Assembly: GCA_004295885.1 (NCBI GenBank)
Contig: SEDG01000227.1
Span: 1 to 10,524 of the forward strand
Reading direction: 5' to 3'
DNA from: Pedobacter sp.
Lineage (GTDB): Bacteria; Bacteroidota; Bacteroidia; Sphingobacteriales; Sphingobacteriaceae
Length of the DNA: 10,524 nt
This document shows, piece by piece, positions 1-6,187 of this stretch. Within the stretch, counting starts at the first letter, position 1, and each line of letters opens with the position of its first letter. A program made the translations under genes and the position numbers. A model generated the notes under the pieces. That model was not told where the DNA came from, searched no databases, and saw only the letters and a list, made by a program, of their open reading frames with translations.

Positions 1-308
1 GGATAGGCCGAGTACAGAATTACTGGAATACCAGAAAAACGTTCATCAGATTTCAACTGCTCACACAATTCTCCGCCATTAACGCTAGGCAGCAGGTATT
101 CAATTAAAATAATGTCTGGTTTAAAGTTTTCCACTAGTTTGATGATATCCTCACAGTCGGGAACCACTTTGCAATGATAACCATCGCTACCCAGCATATC
201 GCAAAGGATTTCTCGCAAACTTGGGTCTGGTTCTATGGCTAAAATTTTCGGAATTAAACCGATTGGTTCTGTATTGGCTAACGTAGGTTCAAGATTTTGA
301 ATAGACAT
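1..308 (-). CDS. Atypical (pseudo-)receiver response regulator, C-terminus cut by window edge
   Basis: The reverse strand from the ATG at 308-306 reads as a CheY-like receiver that is still open at base 1, giving 102 complete codons. A 20-residue lead is followed by beta1 (KILAIEPDPSLREIL, residues 21-35), the beta3 strand and following loop (PDIILIEYLLPSVNG, 64-78) and beta4 (IPVILYSAYP, 94-103) with the conserved switch Ser100. The normal acid pair is replaced by Glu26-Pro27, and the phosphoacceptor Asp by Glu70, so aspartyl phosphorylation is unlikely at the usual site. Glu can mimic phospho-Asp, so a constitutively active or phosphorylation-independent receiver is possible; this is inference. 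The missing end, including the usual Lys and any output domain, lies outside the window. The gene is divergent from the small genes that begin near 539. Identification as a receiver fold is firm; function is unknown. Confidence 0.85.
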   Translation of the reverse strand, partial: MSIQNLEPTLANTEPIGLIPKILAIEPDPSLREILCDMLGSDGYHCKVVPDCEDIIKLVENFKPDIILIEYLLPSVNGGELCEQLKSDERFSGIPVILYSAY

Positions 309-321
309 AGGTTTTCAATTA

Positions 322-349
322 AAAAGATACATCGATAAAAAATTCTCAA
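322..349 (-). promoter_or_regulatory. Candidate Bacteroidota-type promoter for the receiver gene
   Basis: On the reverse strand TTG (349-347) is followed after 17 bases by TATCTTTT (329-322). This matches the Bacteroidota primary-sigma -7 consensus TAnnTTTG at seven of eight positions, with a -33 TTG at an acceptable distance. The implied leader before the ATG at 308 would be very short. In AT-rich DNA such matches arise by chance, so this is only a candidate. Confidence 0.25.
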
Positions 350-538
350 TTTATGGAACCGCAACAGGAATGCCAAAGCCGAATTCTTAGCGCTTGAAGG
401 GTGCACACTGTAAAAAAATCATTATTGGTATGAAAAAAATGCAGTAGCGCTGAAAATCTGACAGTTGCGAAACATCGTACTTATTAATTGAGCAAAAACC
501 AATCTAACTACAAATTGTTATATGGAAAAAAAGAGCTT

Positions 539-733
539 ATGCCTTGGCCTAAAGGAGAATATCCATCATCTTATAAAAATCTGCCTATTCCATTAAGAGA
601 AAAGGCGGTTGAAATTGCCAATGCCATATTGGAGGAAAGCGGTGATGAGGGAATTGCCATAGCCACTGGTTTGAAGCGGGCAAGGCAATTGATGAAAAAA
701 GAGGCGAGCGCCAAAAAAGATAAAAAAAAGTAA
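539..733 (+). CDS. Small basic YdaT-like (DUF2188-associated) protein
   Basis: A 64-residue protein that opens MPWPKGEYPSSYKNLP and continues with a helix-rich stretch containing EKAVEIANAILEE and AIATGLKRARQ, ending in a Lys-rich tail. From memory, the MPW...YP.S.KNL...R.KA.EIANA..EE..DEG.AI pattern matches the N-terminal segment of Bacillus YdaT-type proteins, but the DUF2188 domain that follows there is absent here. The function is unknown. The frame extends upstream to a TTG at 488, which would add 17 residues. I prefer the ATG at 539 because the conserved MPW motif normally opens the family and a purine-rich AAAAAAAGAG lies just upstream. The stop is 7 bases before the next gene, so the two are probably co-transcribed. 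The Lys-rich end suggests nucleic acid contact, which is speculation. Confidence 0.75.
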   Translation: MPWPKGEYPSSYKNLPIPLREKAVEIANAILEESGDEGIAIATGLKRARQLMKKEASAKKDKKK

Positions 734-740
734 AGATAAG

Positions 741-995
741 ATGTCACTCTACCCAATAGCTGTAGTTTATGAAGACGTTACCTACCATTTTCAGGTAAGC
801 GAATATCCGCACTACGACGAGCTGCGGTGTAAATTTAATGTCTATTACTGTGGGGAATTGGTAGCTACTTTTACACCTGGCAAAGACCACATCTTGCACC
901 TCTGCAAAAAATATGGAAATGTTAAAGACCAGCTGCTAGATCTTGTAGCCGAGCAAATTGAAAAGTTATATCGCTATGGCTTTTTCTTGCAGTAA
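741..995 (+). CDS. Unrecognised 84-residue protein
   Basis: An ATG start with AAGATAAG directly upstream leads to an 84-residue protein that I do not recognise. It has no signal peptide or membrane span. The first half is a run of alternating hydrophobic and polar residues with aromatics (AVVYEDVTYHFQV, KFNVYYCGELVATFTP), which suggests a small beta-sheet. The second half is helical (VKDQLLDLVAEQIEKLYRY). It contains two cysteines in the body (residues about 30 and 55), with no obvious metal motif. It follows the YdaT-like gene by 7 bases, so the pair is a probable small operon. It ends 22 bases before the convergent NUDIX stop. Good codon-level protein character and tight spacing make it a likely real gene. 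Confidence 0.75.
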   Translation: MSLYPIAVVYEDVTYHFQVSEYPHYDELRCKFNVYYCGELVATFTPGKDHILHLCKKYGNVKDQLLDLVAEQIEKLYRYGFFLQ

Positions 996-996
996 C

Positions 997-1012
997 TAGC
1001 TTAGGGCAGCTA
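997..1012. terminator. Weak hairpin between convergent genes
   Basis: TAGCT (997-1001) and AGCTA (1008-1012) can pair around a 6-base loop in the 22-base gap between two convergent stop codons. The stem is only 5 bp and has no T-run on either strand, so it is at best a weak bidirectional terminator. Confidence 0.2.
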
Positions 1013-1017
1013 CCATA

Positions 1018-1476
1018 TTAAACGCCTAACTGCGCCATAAGCCTATCGAGTAAAACTGCTTGTTGTTGGTTAATTTTAACGCTAGCCTCAGCAAAATCGA
1101 ACCATGCAGCTTTATCTACTTCTGGGAAAGATTGCAGGCGACCAGATTTTGGAGGCCACTGCAACTCGAAATTATTGCTAATTATAATCGTTGGATCAAC
1201 ATCAAATGCTACCGCAAAACAATGTACTCGTTTACCGCCTTTTTGAGTAATGTGCCCTAGAGATAAAAAATCTCCCTTAACGATCACACCAACTTCCTCC
1301 TGAAATTCGCGTTTAGCGGTAACTAAAAGATCTTCGCCATTCTCGATAAGTCCTTTAGGGATAGTCCACCAGCCGTTATCCTTATTTTTAAAGAACGGCC
1401 CACCAGGATGCACCAAGAAAAACGACAAGACTCCTTCTTTAAACCGATAAGCTAAGATACCAGCGCTCTCTAACAT
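1018..1476 (-). CDS. NUDIX hydrolase, COG4119-type
   Basis: A 152-residue cytosolic NUDIX hydrolase. The complete Nudix box fits GX5EX7REUXEEXGU, with GLIENGE at residues 42-48 and REFQEEVGV at 56-64; its Glu residues bind the catalytic divalent metal. The opening (MLESAGILAYRF), VHPGGPFF, WWTIPKG, FELQWPPKSGR and the FPEVDKAAWFD segment are hallmarks of the COG4119 'predicted NTP pyrophosphohydrolase' group as I know it. Family members hydrolyse a nucleoside diphosphate linked to another moiety; the exact substrate cannot be read from the sequence. The frame is open to an ATG at 1545, which would add 23 residues (MKLFLSKIVVYYNK...). I chose the ATG at 1476 because the family begins a few residues before SAGIL. 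It is convergent with the preceding small operon and divergent from the DUF4142 gene. Confidence 0.93.
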   Translation of the reverse strand: MLESAGILAYRFKEGVLSFFLVHPGGPFFKNKDNGWWTIPKGLIENGEDLLVTAKREFQEEVGVIVKGDFLSLGHITQKGGKRVHCFAVAFDVDPTIIISNNFELQWPPKSGRLQSFPEVDKAAWFDFAEASVKINQQQAVLLDRLMAQLGV

Positions 1477-1633
1477 ATTCGTTTGATTTTTTAAACTAAA
1501 CAGCTTATTGTAATATACTACAATCTTACTTAGAAAGAGTTTCATCGGTATTGATATTAAAATCTTGAAACCAAAACACAGCTAGTTTGTTCAGTTTTAC
1601 AAGCAATTATTCTGATACCTAAATCTAAAAATA

Positions 1634-2257
1634 ATGAAAACTAAGTACATTTTAATGGCCACTTTAAGCAGCGTTGCTTTTTTGGCCTGCAATCCTAAAC
1701 CAGATACTTCCAGTCAAAATGATACCACAGAAATTGCAAAAAGCCCTGTGGATACCGCAGTGATGAATGCACCCAATATGGATAGTTTTGCGCAAAAGGC
1801 AGCCATTGGCGGAATGATGGAAGTTGAATCTAGCGCAAGGATGATTAAATATACCGAAAATCCTGATCTGCAGAATTTGGCTACCGTAATGGTGAGAGAT
1901 CATGGCATGGCCAATAAGGAGCTGATGGAAATTGCCAAAAAAGAAAAACTAAACCTGCCGCAAACACTGCCTCAAGAAAAATTAGACATCCTTGACAAAT
2001 TAGATAAAATGCAGGAAGAAGAGAGGAACAGGGAATATGCAGCCGTGATGGTTACCGAACACCGTGATGCTGTAGCGCTTTTTACCACAGCCAGCGAAAG
2101 CGAAAGTAATGCAACCTTAAAAGCATTTGCAAAAAAGCACTTGCCCATCTTGAAGGCTCATTTAAGCCATGCAGAGTCGGTGAATAAAATAATGCAGTCC
2201 ATTAAAAATGATAAAGGCGATTTGCCGTTGAAAACAAGTCAGGATAGACAACCCTAA
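1634..2257 (+). CDS. DUF4142 lipoprotein
   Basis: A 207-residue envelope protein. A lipoprotein signal (MKTKYILMATLSSVAFLAC) puts the lipidated Cys at residue 19, with FLA before it. A Ser/Thr/Asp-rich linker runs to about residue 50. Residues 51-187 form the DUF4142 domain, a helical, ferritin-like bundle. Its typical features are visible: FAQKAAIGGMMEVESSA, VRDHGMANKELMEIA, VTEHRDAVALFTTA and LKAFAKKHLPILKAHL, with repeated His residues in the DH, EH and AHLSH contexts. The family is often described as a predicted outer membrane protein; no biochemical role is established that I know of. The length is normal. The tail after the domain is short and polar. A strong hairpin follows the stop. 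It is a single-gene unit, divergent from the NUDIX gene. Confidence 0.93.
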   Translation: MKTKYILMATLSSVAFLACNPKPDTSSQNDTTEIAKSPVDTAVMNAPNMDSFAQKAAIGGMMEVESSARMIKYTENPDLQNLATVMVRDHGMANKELMEIAKKEKLNLPQTLPQEKLDILDKLDKMQEEERNREYAAVMVTEHRDAVALFTTASESESNATLKAFAKKHLPILKAHLSHAESVNKIMQSIKNDKGDLPLKTSQDRQP

Positions 2258-2274
2258 CTTTTAGCAAGACATAG

Positions 2275-2299
2275 AAGCTGGTCGCATAGGCCAGCTTTT
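2275..2299 (+). terminator. Rho-independent terminator after the DUF4142 gene
   Basis: AAGCTGGTC (2275-2283) pairs with GGCCAGCTT (2289-2297) around the 5-base loop GCATA, with one G-T wobble, and ends in TTTT. It lies 18 bases after the DUF4142 stop and just before the end of the convergent gene, so it mainly serves the + strand gene. The reverse strand lacks a good T-run. Confidence 0.75.
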
Positions 2300-2302
2300 A
2301 TG

Positions 2303-2740
2303 CTAGTTAGCAGCTATAAGTCGGTATCGCTCTGGCTTGGCTCCTATTCGCTCCACTAATTCTCTTGCTTCCAAATCAAGTTTTACGGTCTCTCCGTACC
2401 AAGAGACGTTGCCATCCAAAGTTTCACCTATCTTTTGATTCAGGTGTTCCATCAATTCGGTCTGCGTGGGCTCACTGTCTGCTAATATTTCTAGGAGTGC
2501 GTCGCGAACTAAAATGTATTTCTCCAGATCAATGACCTTATTCCCATCATTTAAAGAGGGCAGCTGCTCATCACGCGTATCGGTATTTGGCCATTCATCA
2601 GCGCCAAATTGTGGCCTTTGCTGTGCTGGGTTTCCTTCCTTTACCTCAGTTTTTTCATCTTGGGCTTGCCCTTTAGGCACCTTTGATCCCACAGATGGTT
2701 GTGCGGCGCCATTTTGTGGCTTTTGGTCTTGATTTTCCAT
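2303..2740 (-). CDS. Hypothetical protein: disordered N-terminus plus winged-helix-like C-terminus
   Basis: A 145-residue soluble protein. Residues 1 to about 65 are hydrophilic and low in hydrophobic residues (MENQDQKPQNGAAQ, then Gln/Pro/Glu/Lys-rich), so probably disordered. Residues about 68-142 look like a compact helical domain: KYILVRDALLEILAD, TQTELMEHLNQKIGE, a turn with NVSWYGETVKLDLEARELVERI, and a final beta-like KPERYRLI. The order helix, helix, recognition-like helix, then a short hairpin suggests a winged helix. I recall similar domains in uncharacterised families (possibly DUF6958), but I cannot confirm the name. DNA binding is a possibility only. The frame is open to an ATG at 2767 (nine more residues), but the MENQ start at 2740 is more natural and resembles the MENQ start of the Q/N-rich protein at 8254. 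It is divergent from the pyrophosphatase gene. Confidence 0.82.
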   Translation of the reverse strand: MENQDQKPQNGAAQPSVGSKVPKGQAQDEKTEVKEGNPAQQRPQFGADEWPNTDTRDEQLPSLNDGNKVIDLEKYILVRDALLEILADSEPTQTELMEHLNQKIGETLDGNVSWYGETVKLDLEARELVERIGAKPERYRLIAAN

Positions 2741-2875
2741 GATACATAAATTTATATAGGGTGTCATTCAAAATAACCGATAACTTAAATTTTTGTTTAA
2801 AATTTCATCAACGCAGGCGGGCCAGGCATTTGCTAAAAGCCTAAACCTTTTATAGGCCAACTTGTTTGTTGTACC

Positions 2876-3676
2876 ATGGAAAATCTGGAAGTAATTATAG
2901 AAAGCCCAGCTGGCAGTAACCAGAAATATGATTACGAGCCAGTTAGTGGACACTTTAAATTAACCAAGTTATTGCCGCAGGGGATGGTATTCCCTTTTGA
3001 TTTTGGTTTTGTCCCAGGTACGGTTGGAGGCGATGGCGACCCACTTGATGTCATGTTGATTAATGAAAAGCCAACCTTTACCGGATGCCGGATTAACTGC
3101 AAAATTATTGGCGGCTTGGTTTGTGAGCAAACTGAAAAAGACGGCAACAAAACCCGTAACGACCGCTACATTGGGATTGCTGATATATCAGAACAATATG
3201 CAGGCGTGAACAAGCTGAGCGAATTGCCTAAAGGAATGATTGAGCAACTGGAATTCTTTTTCATTAACTACAACAGCATTGCGGGCAAGCAGTTTGTAGT
3301 GAACGCACACATGAGCGCCGCGACAGCTAAAAAACAAATCGAGAGTTCGATAGCAATGGATACCGTTGCCATTAGGCTAGAGTTAATGATTCCAGAAACA
3401 AATGCTGCAGGAGATAAATATCCACAGGGTTATTACCGTGATTTAGAAAAGGAATTGATGAAGAACTTTGGCGGTCTTACAGCCTATCAACGTACGCCCG
3501 TAGCGGGAATGTGGCAAGATGAAAGTGCCTGCACGCAACAATCCATGTTTGTTTATGAATTATTGTTAGCCAAGTTAGATCTTACCTATTGGCAACAACT
3601 GAAGCAGAAGTTAGAAAAAAAGTTTGCGCAAAAAGAAATCTTAATTGTGCATGGGCCAGCCAGTAAGATTTGTTGA
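2876..3676 (+). CDS. Divergent family I inorganic pyrophosphatase with C-terminal extra domain
   Basis: A 266-residue cytosolic protein. Residues 1 to about 158 are a family I (soluble) inorganic pyrophosphatase domain, which would hydrolyse PPi to two phosphates with Mg. The signature D-x-D-P-x-D is present as GDGDPLDVM (metal-binding Asp53, Asp55, Asp58), with Glu9 and Lys17 upstream and NDRYIGIAD around Asp96. Compared from memory with the E. coli enzyme, several active-site positions differ: Asp19 for Glu31, Lys31 for Arg43, Phe43 for Tyr55, Tyr98 for Lys104 and Asn133 for Lys142. Activity may therefore be altered. Residues about 162-262 are an extra alpha/beta domain (TVAIRLELMIPE, YYRDLEKELMKNFGGLTAY, MFVYELLLAKL, EILIVHG) that typical ~175-residue bacterial enzymes lack. 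It resembles small FGG-motif proteins of unknown role. The gene appears monocistronic, with a long gap and a palindrome after it. Confidence 0.88.
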   Translation: MENLEVIIESPAGSNQKYDYEPVSGHFKLTKLLPQGMVFPFDFGFVPGTVGGDGDPLDVMLINEKPTFTGCRINCKIIGGLVCEQTEKDGNKTRNDRYIGIADISEQYAGVNKLSELPKGMIEQLEFFFINYNSIAGKQFVVNAHMSAATAKKQIESSIAMDTVAIRLELMIPETNAAGDKYPQGYYRDLEKELMKNFGGLTAYQRTPVAGMWQDESACTQQSMFVYELLLAKLDLTYWQQLKQKLEKKFAQKEILIVHGPASKIC

Positions 3677-3738
3677 GGTATGGCTAGAAATACTCCATTA
3701 GCTTAGGTTTGGTGCATAAAAAAGACACCTAAATGATT

Positions 3739-3771
3739 GTGCTATTGTAAATTGCAATTTTACAATAGCAC
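3739..3771. repeat. 13-bp perfect inverted repeat, near-palindrome
   Basis: GTGCTATTGTAAA (3739-3751) and TTTACAATAGCAC (3759-3771) are exact reverse complements around TTGCAAT. The core TTGCAA is itself palindromic, so the whole element is a palindrome except for one extra T. It lies in the 181-base gap between the pyrophosphatase and sigma factor genes. No T-run follows on the + strand (CTCCTACAGA), so it is not a textbook intrinsic terminator. It could be a terminator of another type, a processing hairpin, or an operator for a dimeric regulator. Confidence 0.7.
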
Positions 3772-3857
3772 TCCTACAGAGAATACTGGAGTGTTTAATG
3801 AAACAATTCGCTTGTAAAAAAAGTATATAAAGGGTAACCTAACCAATCATTATTATC

Positions 3858-4364
3858 ATGCAAACATTACAGCTCAATGATGTGCTTTCTGAGCACAGGC
3901 ACCAGTTACGCTCTTTTGCCTTTAAATTTACCAAAGATGACAGCGAAGCAGACGATCTTATTCAGGATACCATGCTTAAAGCGATAAGGTATGCCGACAA
4001 GTTTATTGAAGGAACCAATCTGAGGGCTTGGCTCTTTACGATCATGCGAAACACCTTCATTAACGACTACCGGAGGGAAGTAAGAAAAAATGCGGTAATT
4101 ACACAAGAAGATGAAATTTCTTACGCCCACTTGGTAAACAGTGCCACTAAAAATGAGGCAGAAGGTAAATTTGCTATGGCAGATATTCAAAAGATGCTTG
4201 CTAAACTACCAAAGTCTTATTACGATCCATTTGTACAATATTTTGAAGGGTTTAAATATCATGAGATTGCCGAAAGCTTGAATATTCCATTAGGCACCGT
4301 AAAAACTCGAATACACATGGCGAGGCAAATTTTGCAAAAACAATTAAAGCCATATCGTAAATAA
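3858..4364 (+). CDS. ECF-type RNA polymerase sigma factor
   Basis: A 168-residue sigma-70 family factor of the extracytoplasmic-function type, with only regions 2 and 4. Region 2 covers about residues 12-80, including the core-binding DDLIQDTMLKA (32-42) and the -10-recognition/melting stretch NLRAWLFTIMRNTFINDYRR (54-73). A linker of about 30 residues leads to region 4 (about 108-163), with an HTH in YHEIAESLNIPLGTVKTRI for -35 recognition. Its length and the EGTNLRAWL and IRYADKF segments are typical of Sphingobacteriaceae sigma factors annotated as RNA polymerase sigma factor or SigE-like. No anti-sigma factor gene is adjacent. The next genes in the same direction encode a receiver and a histidine kinase, so control through a two-component route is possible but unproven. 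The ATG start is the only reasonable one, and there is no clear Shine-Dalgarno. Confidence 0.95.
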   Translation: MQTLQLNDVLSEHRHQLRSFAFKFTKDDSEADDLIQDTMLKAIRYADKFIEGTNLRAWLFTIMRNTFINDYRREVRKNAVITQEDEISYAHLVNSATKNEAEGKFAMADIQKMLAKLPKSYYDPFVQYFEGFKYHEIAESLNIPLGTVKTRIHMARQILQKQLKPYRK

Positions 4365-4486
4365 TACAGCAACAGCTTAATTTCAAGTTATTTAGCCAGA
4401 TCCTTCTCTTATCAAGGGACAAACAGTCCTGCGGAAAGCGTATTGCGCAATTTTTCTTCTTTGTTAAAAAATACTATTTTCGCATA

Positions 4487-4861
4487 ATGGCTCAGCGAAC
4501 AGTACTGGTATTTGATGATGACGATGATTTGCTAAATATCTTCACCTTTCTTTTTGAAGACATGGGATGGCAGGTTTTTACCCATCCTACCTGCAATGAT
4601 GTAATAGAAAGAACAAGGGAAACAACACCAGACTTGATCTTAATGGACAATTGGATCCCTACCATTGGCGGCATTGCGGCAACCCAACTGTTAAAGGCTG
4701 ATGACGAATTAAAGGAAATACCTGTAATTTATATTTCTGCTAATAATGATGTAGAAACGCTTTCTGCAAAGGCGGGAGCTGATGCTTTTATAGCAAAACC
4801 ATTTGATTTTAACGAATTGAGTGCATTAGCAGAAAAACTGGCAAACAAACGGGGGTCATGA
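4487..4861 (+). CDS. Single-domain CheY-like response regulator
   Basis: A 124-residue stand-alone receiver with no output domain. All catalytic features are intact: acid residues in VFDDDDD (Asp10, Asp11), phosphoacceptor Asp53 in PDLILMDNWIP, the switch Ser83 in IPVIYISA, and Lys103 in FIAKPFD. It therefore probably accepts phosphate and signals through protein contacts, in contrast to the Glu-substituted receiver at the left edge. The stop is 33 bases before the split histidine kinase, so the pair is probably one operon and the kinase its natural partner. It lies 122 bases after the sigma factor, so a separate promoter is possible. Trp55 in the DNWIP motif is a small variation on the usual loop. 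Confidence 0.95.
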   Translation: MAQRTVLVFDDDDDLLNIFTFLFEDMGWQVFTHPTCNDVIERTRETTPDLILMDNWIPTIGGIAATQLLKADDELKEIPVIYISANNDVETLSAKAGADAFIAKPFDFNELSALAEKLANKRGS

Positions 4862-4894
4862 TTGTTATGGCATAGCCAAACTAGCTAAAAACTA

Positions 4895-6187
4895 ATGCAA
4901 TTCTACCGCATGGAAGAACCTAACCAAGAACCAAACAGCACATCCCCAATCAGTAAAGACGATACGCTTTTAAATCCCAGTCAAGAGGCACAGATCAATG
5001 CGATCATTGAAAGTGCGCCCTTCCCTATCGCGGTTTACGTAGGCAAGGAAATGCGGGTGGTTAGGGCTAATCAGGCGGTAATTGAGGTTTGGGGAAAAGG
5101 TCCTGATGTAATTGGCAAAACCTATAAAGAACTACTACCGGAACTAGAGGGAACGGGCATATACCAAAGCCTTGACCAAGTTTATGAAACGGGCGTACCC
5201 TTTAACATCCGCAATAGCAGGATTAAACTCACCATTTATGGAGCATTAAAAGAATTCTATTTTAACTATAGTTTTACGCCCTTATTTGATGATACGGGGA
5301 AGGTTTACGGTGTCATGAACACCGCGGCTGATGTAACGGATTTAAATATAGCCAAACACCATGCAGAGTTTAGCGAAATAAACTTTCGCAAAATGATTTT
5401 ACAGGCGCCCGTGGCGATGTCTTTATTGAGAGGGCCGAAATTTGTAATTGATTTGGTAAACGAAGCAATGCTTGATATTTGGGGCAAGAAAATGTCTCAG
5501 GTGGCAGGTAAACCGGTATTTGAAGCTTTGCCAGATGTTAAGGAGCAGGGGTTAGAAGAGGTAATGGAAGCCGTTTATAACACAGGTGAACCTTTTGTTG
5601 CCAATGAAACACCGGTTAAGCTAATACGTCATGGCAAGGAAGATACGGTTTACCAAAATTTTGTGTACCAAGCCTACCGCGATCCTTATGGGGCCATTCT
5701 AGGGGTCTTAGCCATTTCTGTTGATGTTTCTGAACAGGTAAGGGCAAGAAAAGAATTAGAAAAGGCCTACGAGCAAATACAACTCTCTAAAACTGCTGCA
5801 CAACTGGGCACTTTTGATCTAGACTTAGAAAAAGGCACCATGGAATGGGATGAGCGATGCAGGGAGCTTTTCGGCATTGCCCACCACAATACGGTAACCT
5901 ATGAGCAAGACTTTGTTAAAGGTTTACACCCAGAGGACAAGACACGGATCCTTGCCATTATAGAGGAGTTGTTAACAGGCAAAAAACCTGATGGCAATTA
6001 TGACGTAGAATACCGTACCGTAGGGCAACTCGACCAACAAATTAGGTGGGTGCGAGCCAAGGGAAAAGTCTACTATGAAAACAATAAACCAAAGCGTTTT
6101 ATCGATTATCATCTCAAAAACTTTAGATGGGATCATTACCAGCTGGAATCCCGCTGCAGAAAGAGCTTTTGGTTTTACAGAGGCTGA
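4895..6187 (+). CDS. Split sensor histidine kinase, 5' part: three PAS domains, frame lost
   Basis: A 430-residue frame holding only the sensory half of a histidine kinase. PAS1 is at about residues 32-150 (IIESAPFPIAVYV to VMNTAADVTD), PAS2 at about 162-285 (MILQAPVAMSLL to AISVDVSEQ), then a short coiled linker and PAS3, of the PAS_3 type, at about 295-403 (AAQLGTFDLDLEKG, LHPEDKTRI, IRWVRAKGKVYYENNKPKRF). No signal peptide or membrane span is seen, so it should be cytosolic. After Ile403 the sequence stops resembling PAS; residues 404-430 (DYHLKNFRWDHY...) are out-of-frame translation of the next PAS domain. The usual G...DIT end of PAS3 is missing. It lies 33 bases after the receiver gene. 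A second ATG at 4910 (MEEPNQ) is an equally good start. The gene and its 3' part were almost certainly once one kinase; see the junction finding. Confidence 0.85.
   Translation: MQFYRMEEPNQEPNSTSPISKDDTLLNPSQEAQINAIIESAPFPIAVYVGKEMRVVRANQAVIEVWGKGPDVIGKTYKELLPELEGTGIYQSLDQVYETGVPFNIRNSRIKLTIYGALKEFYFNYSFTPLFDDTGKVYGVMNTAADVTDLNIAKHHAEFSEINFRKMILQAPVAMSLLRGPKFVIDLVNEAMLDIWGKKMSQVAGKPVFEALPDVKEQGLEEVMEAVYNTGEPFVANETPVKLIRHGKEDTVYQNFVYQAYRDPYGAILGVLAISVDVSEQVRARKELEKAYEQIQLSKTAAQLGTFDLDLEKGTMEWDERCRELFGIAHHNTVTYEQDFVKGLHPEDKTRILAIIEELLTGKKPDGNYDVEYRTVGQLDQQIRWVRAKGKVYYENNKPKRFIDYHLKNFRWDHYQLESRCRKSFWFYRG

Noticed and set aside
388..451. TAGCGCT occurs twice (388-394 and 445-451), each with the palindrome AGCGCT, in the gap before the small operon.
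   Set aside because: Seven-base repeats 57 bases apart are too short to separate from chance, and no promoter element lines up with them.
1477..1545. A 23-residue N-terminal extension of the NUDIX protein from the ATG at 1545.
   Set aside because: The family starts a few residues before SAGIL, and the extension (MKLFLSKIVVYYNK...) has no counterpart in it that I know of. The ATG at 1476 fits better.
1586..1614. TTTG and TTATTCTG with 17-base spacing upstream of the DUF4142 gene, as a possible promoter.
   Set aside because: Only six of eight bases match the TAnnTTTG consensus; too weak in AT-rich DNA to report as a feature.
2839..2857. A GCCTA/TAGGC hairpin upstream of the pyrophosphatase gene, as a possible riboswitch or operator.
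   Set aside because: The 5-bp stem with a 9-base loop has no further structure and does not resemble any riboswitch known to me.
4475..4482. TATTTTCG just before the response regulator start resembles the -7 element TAnnTTTG.
   Set aside because: It lies only five bases before the ATG and has no TTG at a proper -33 distance.
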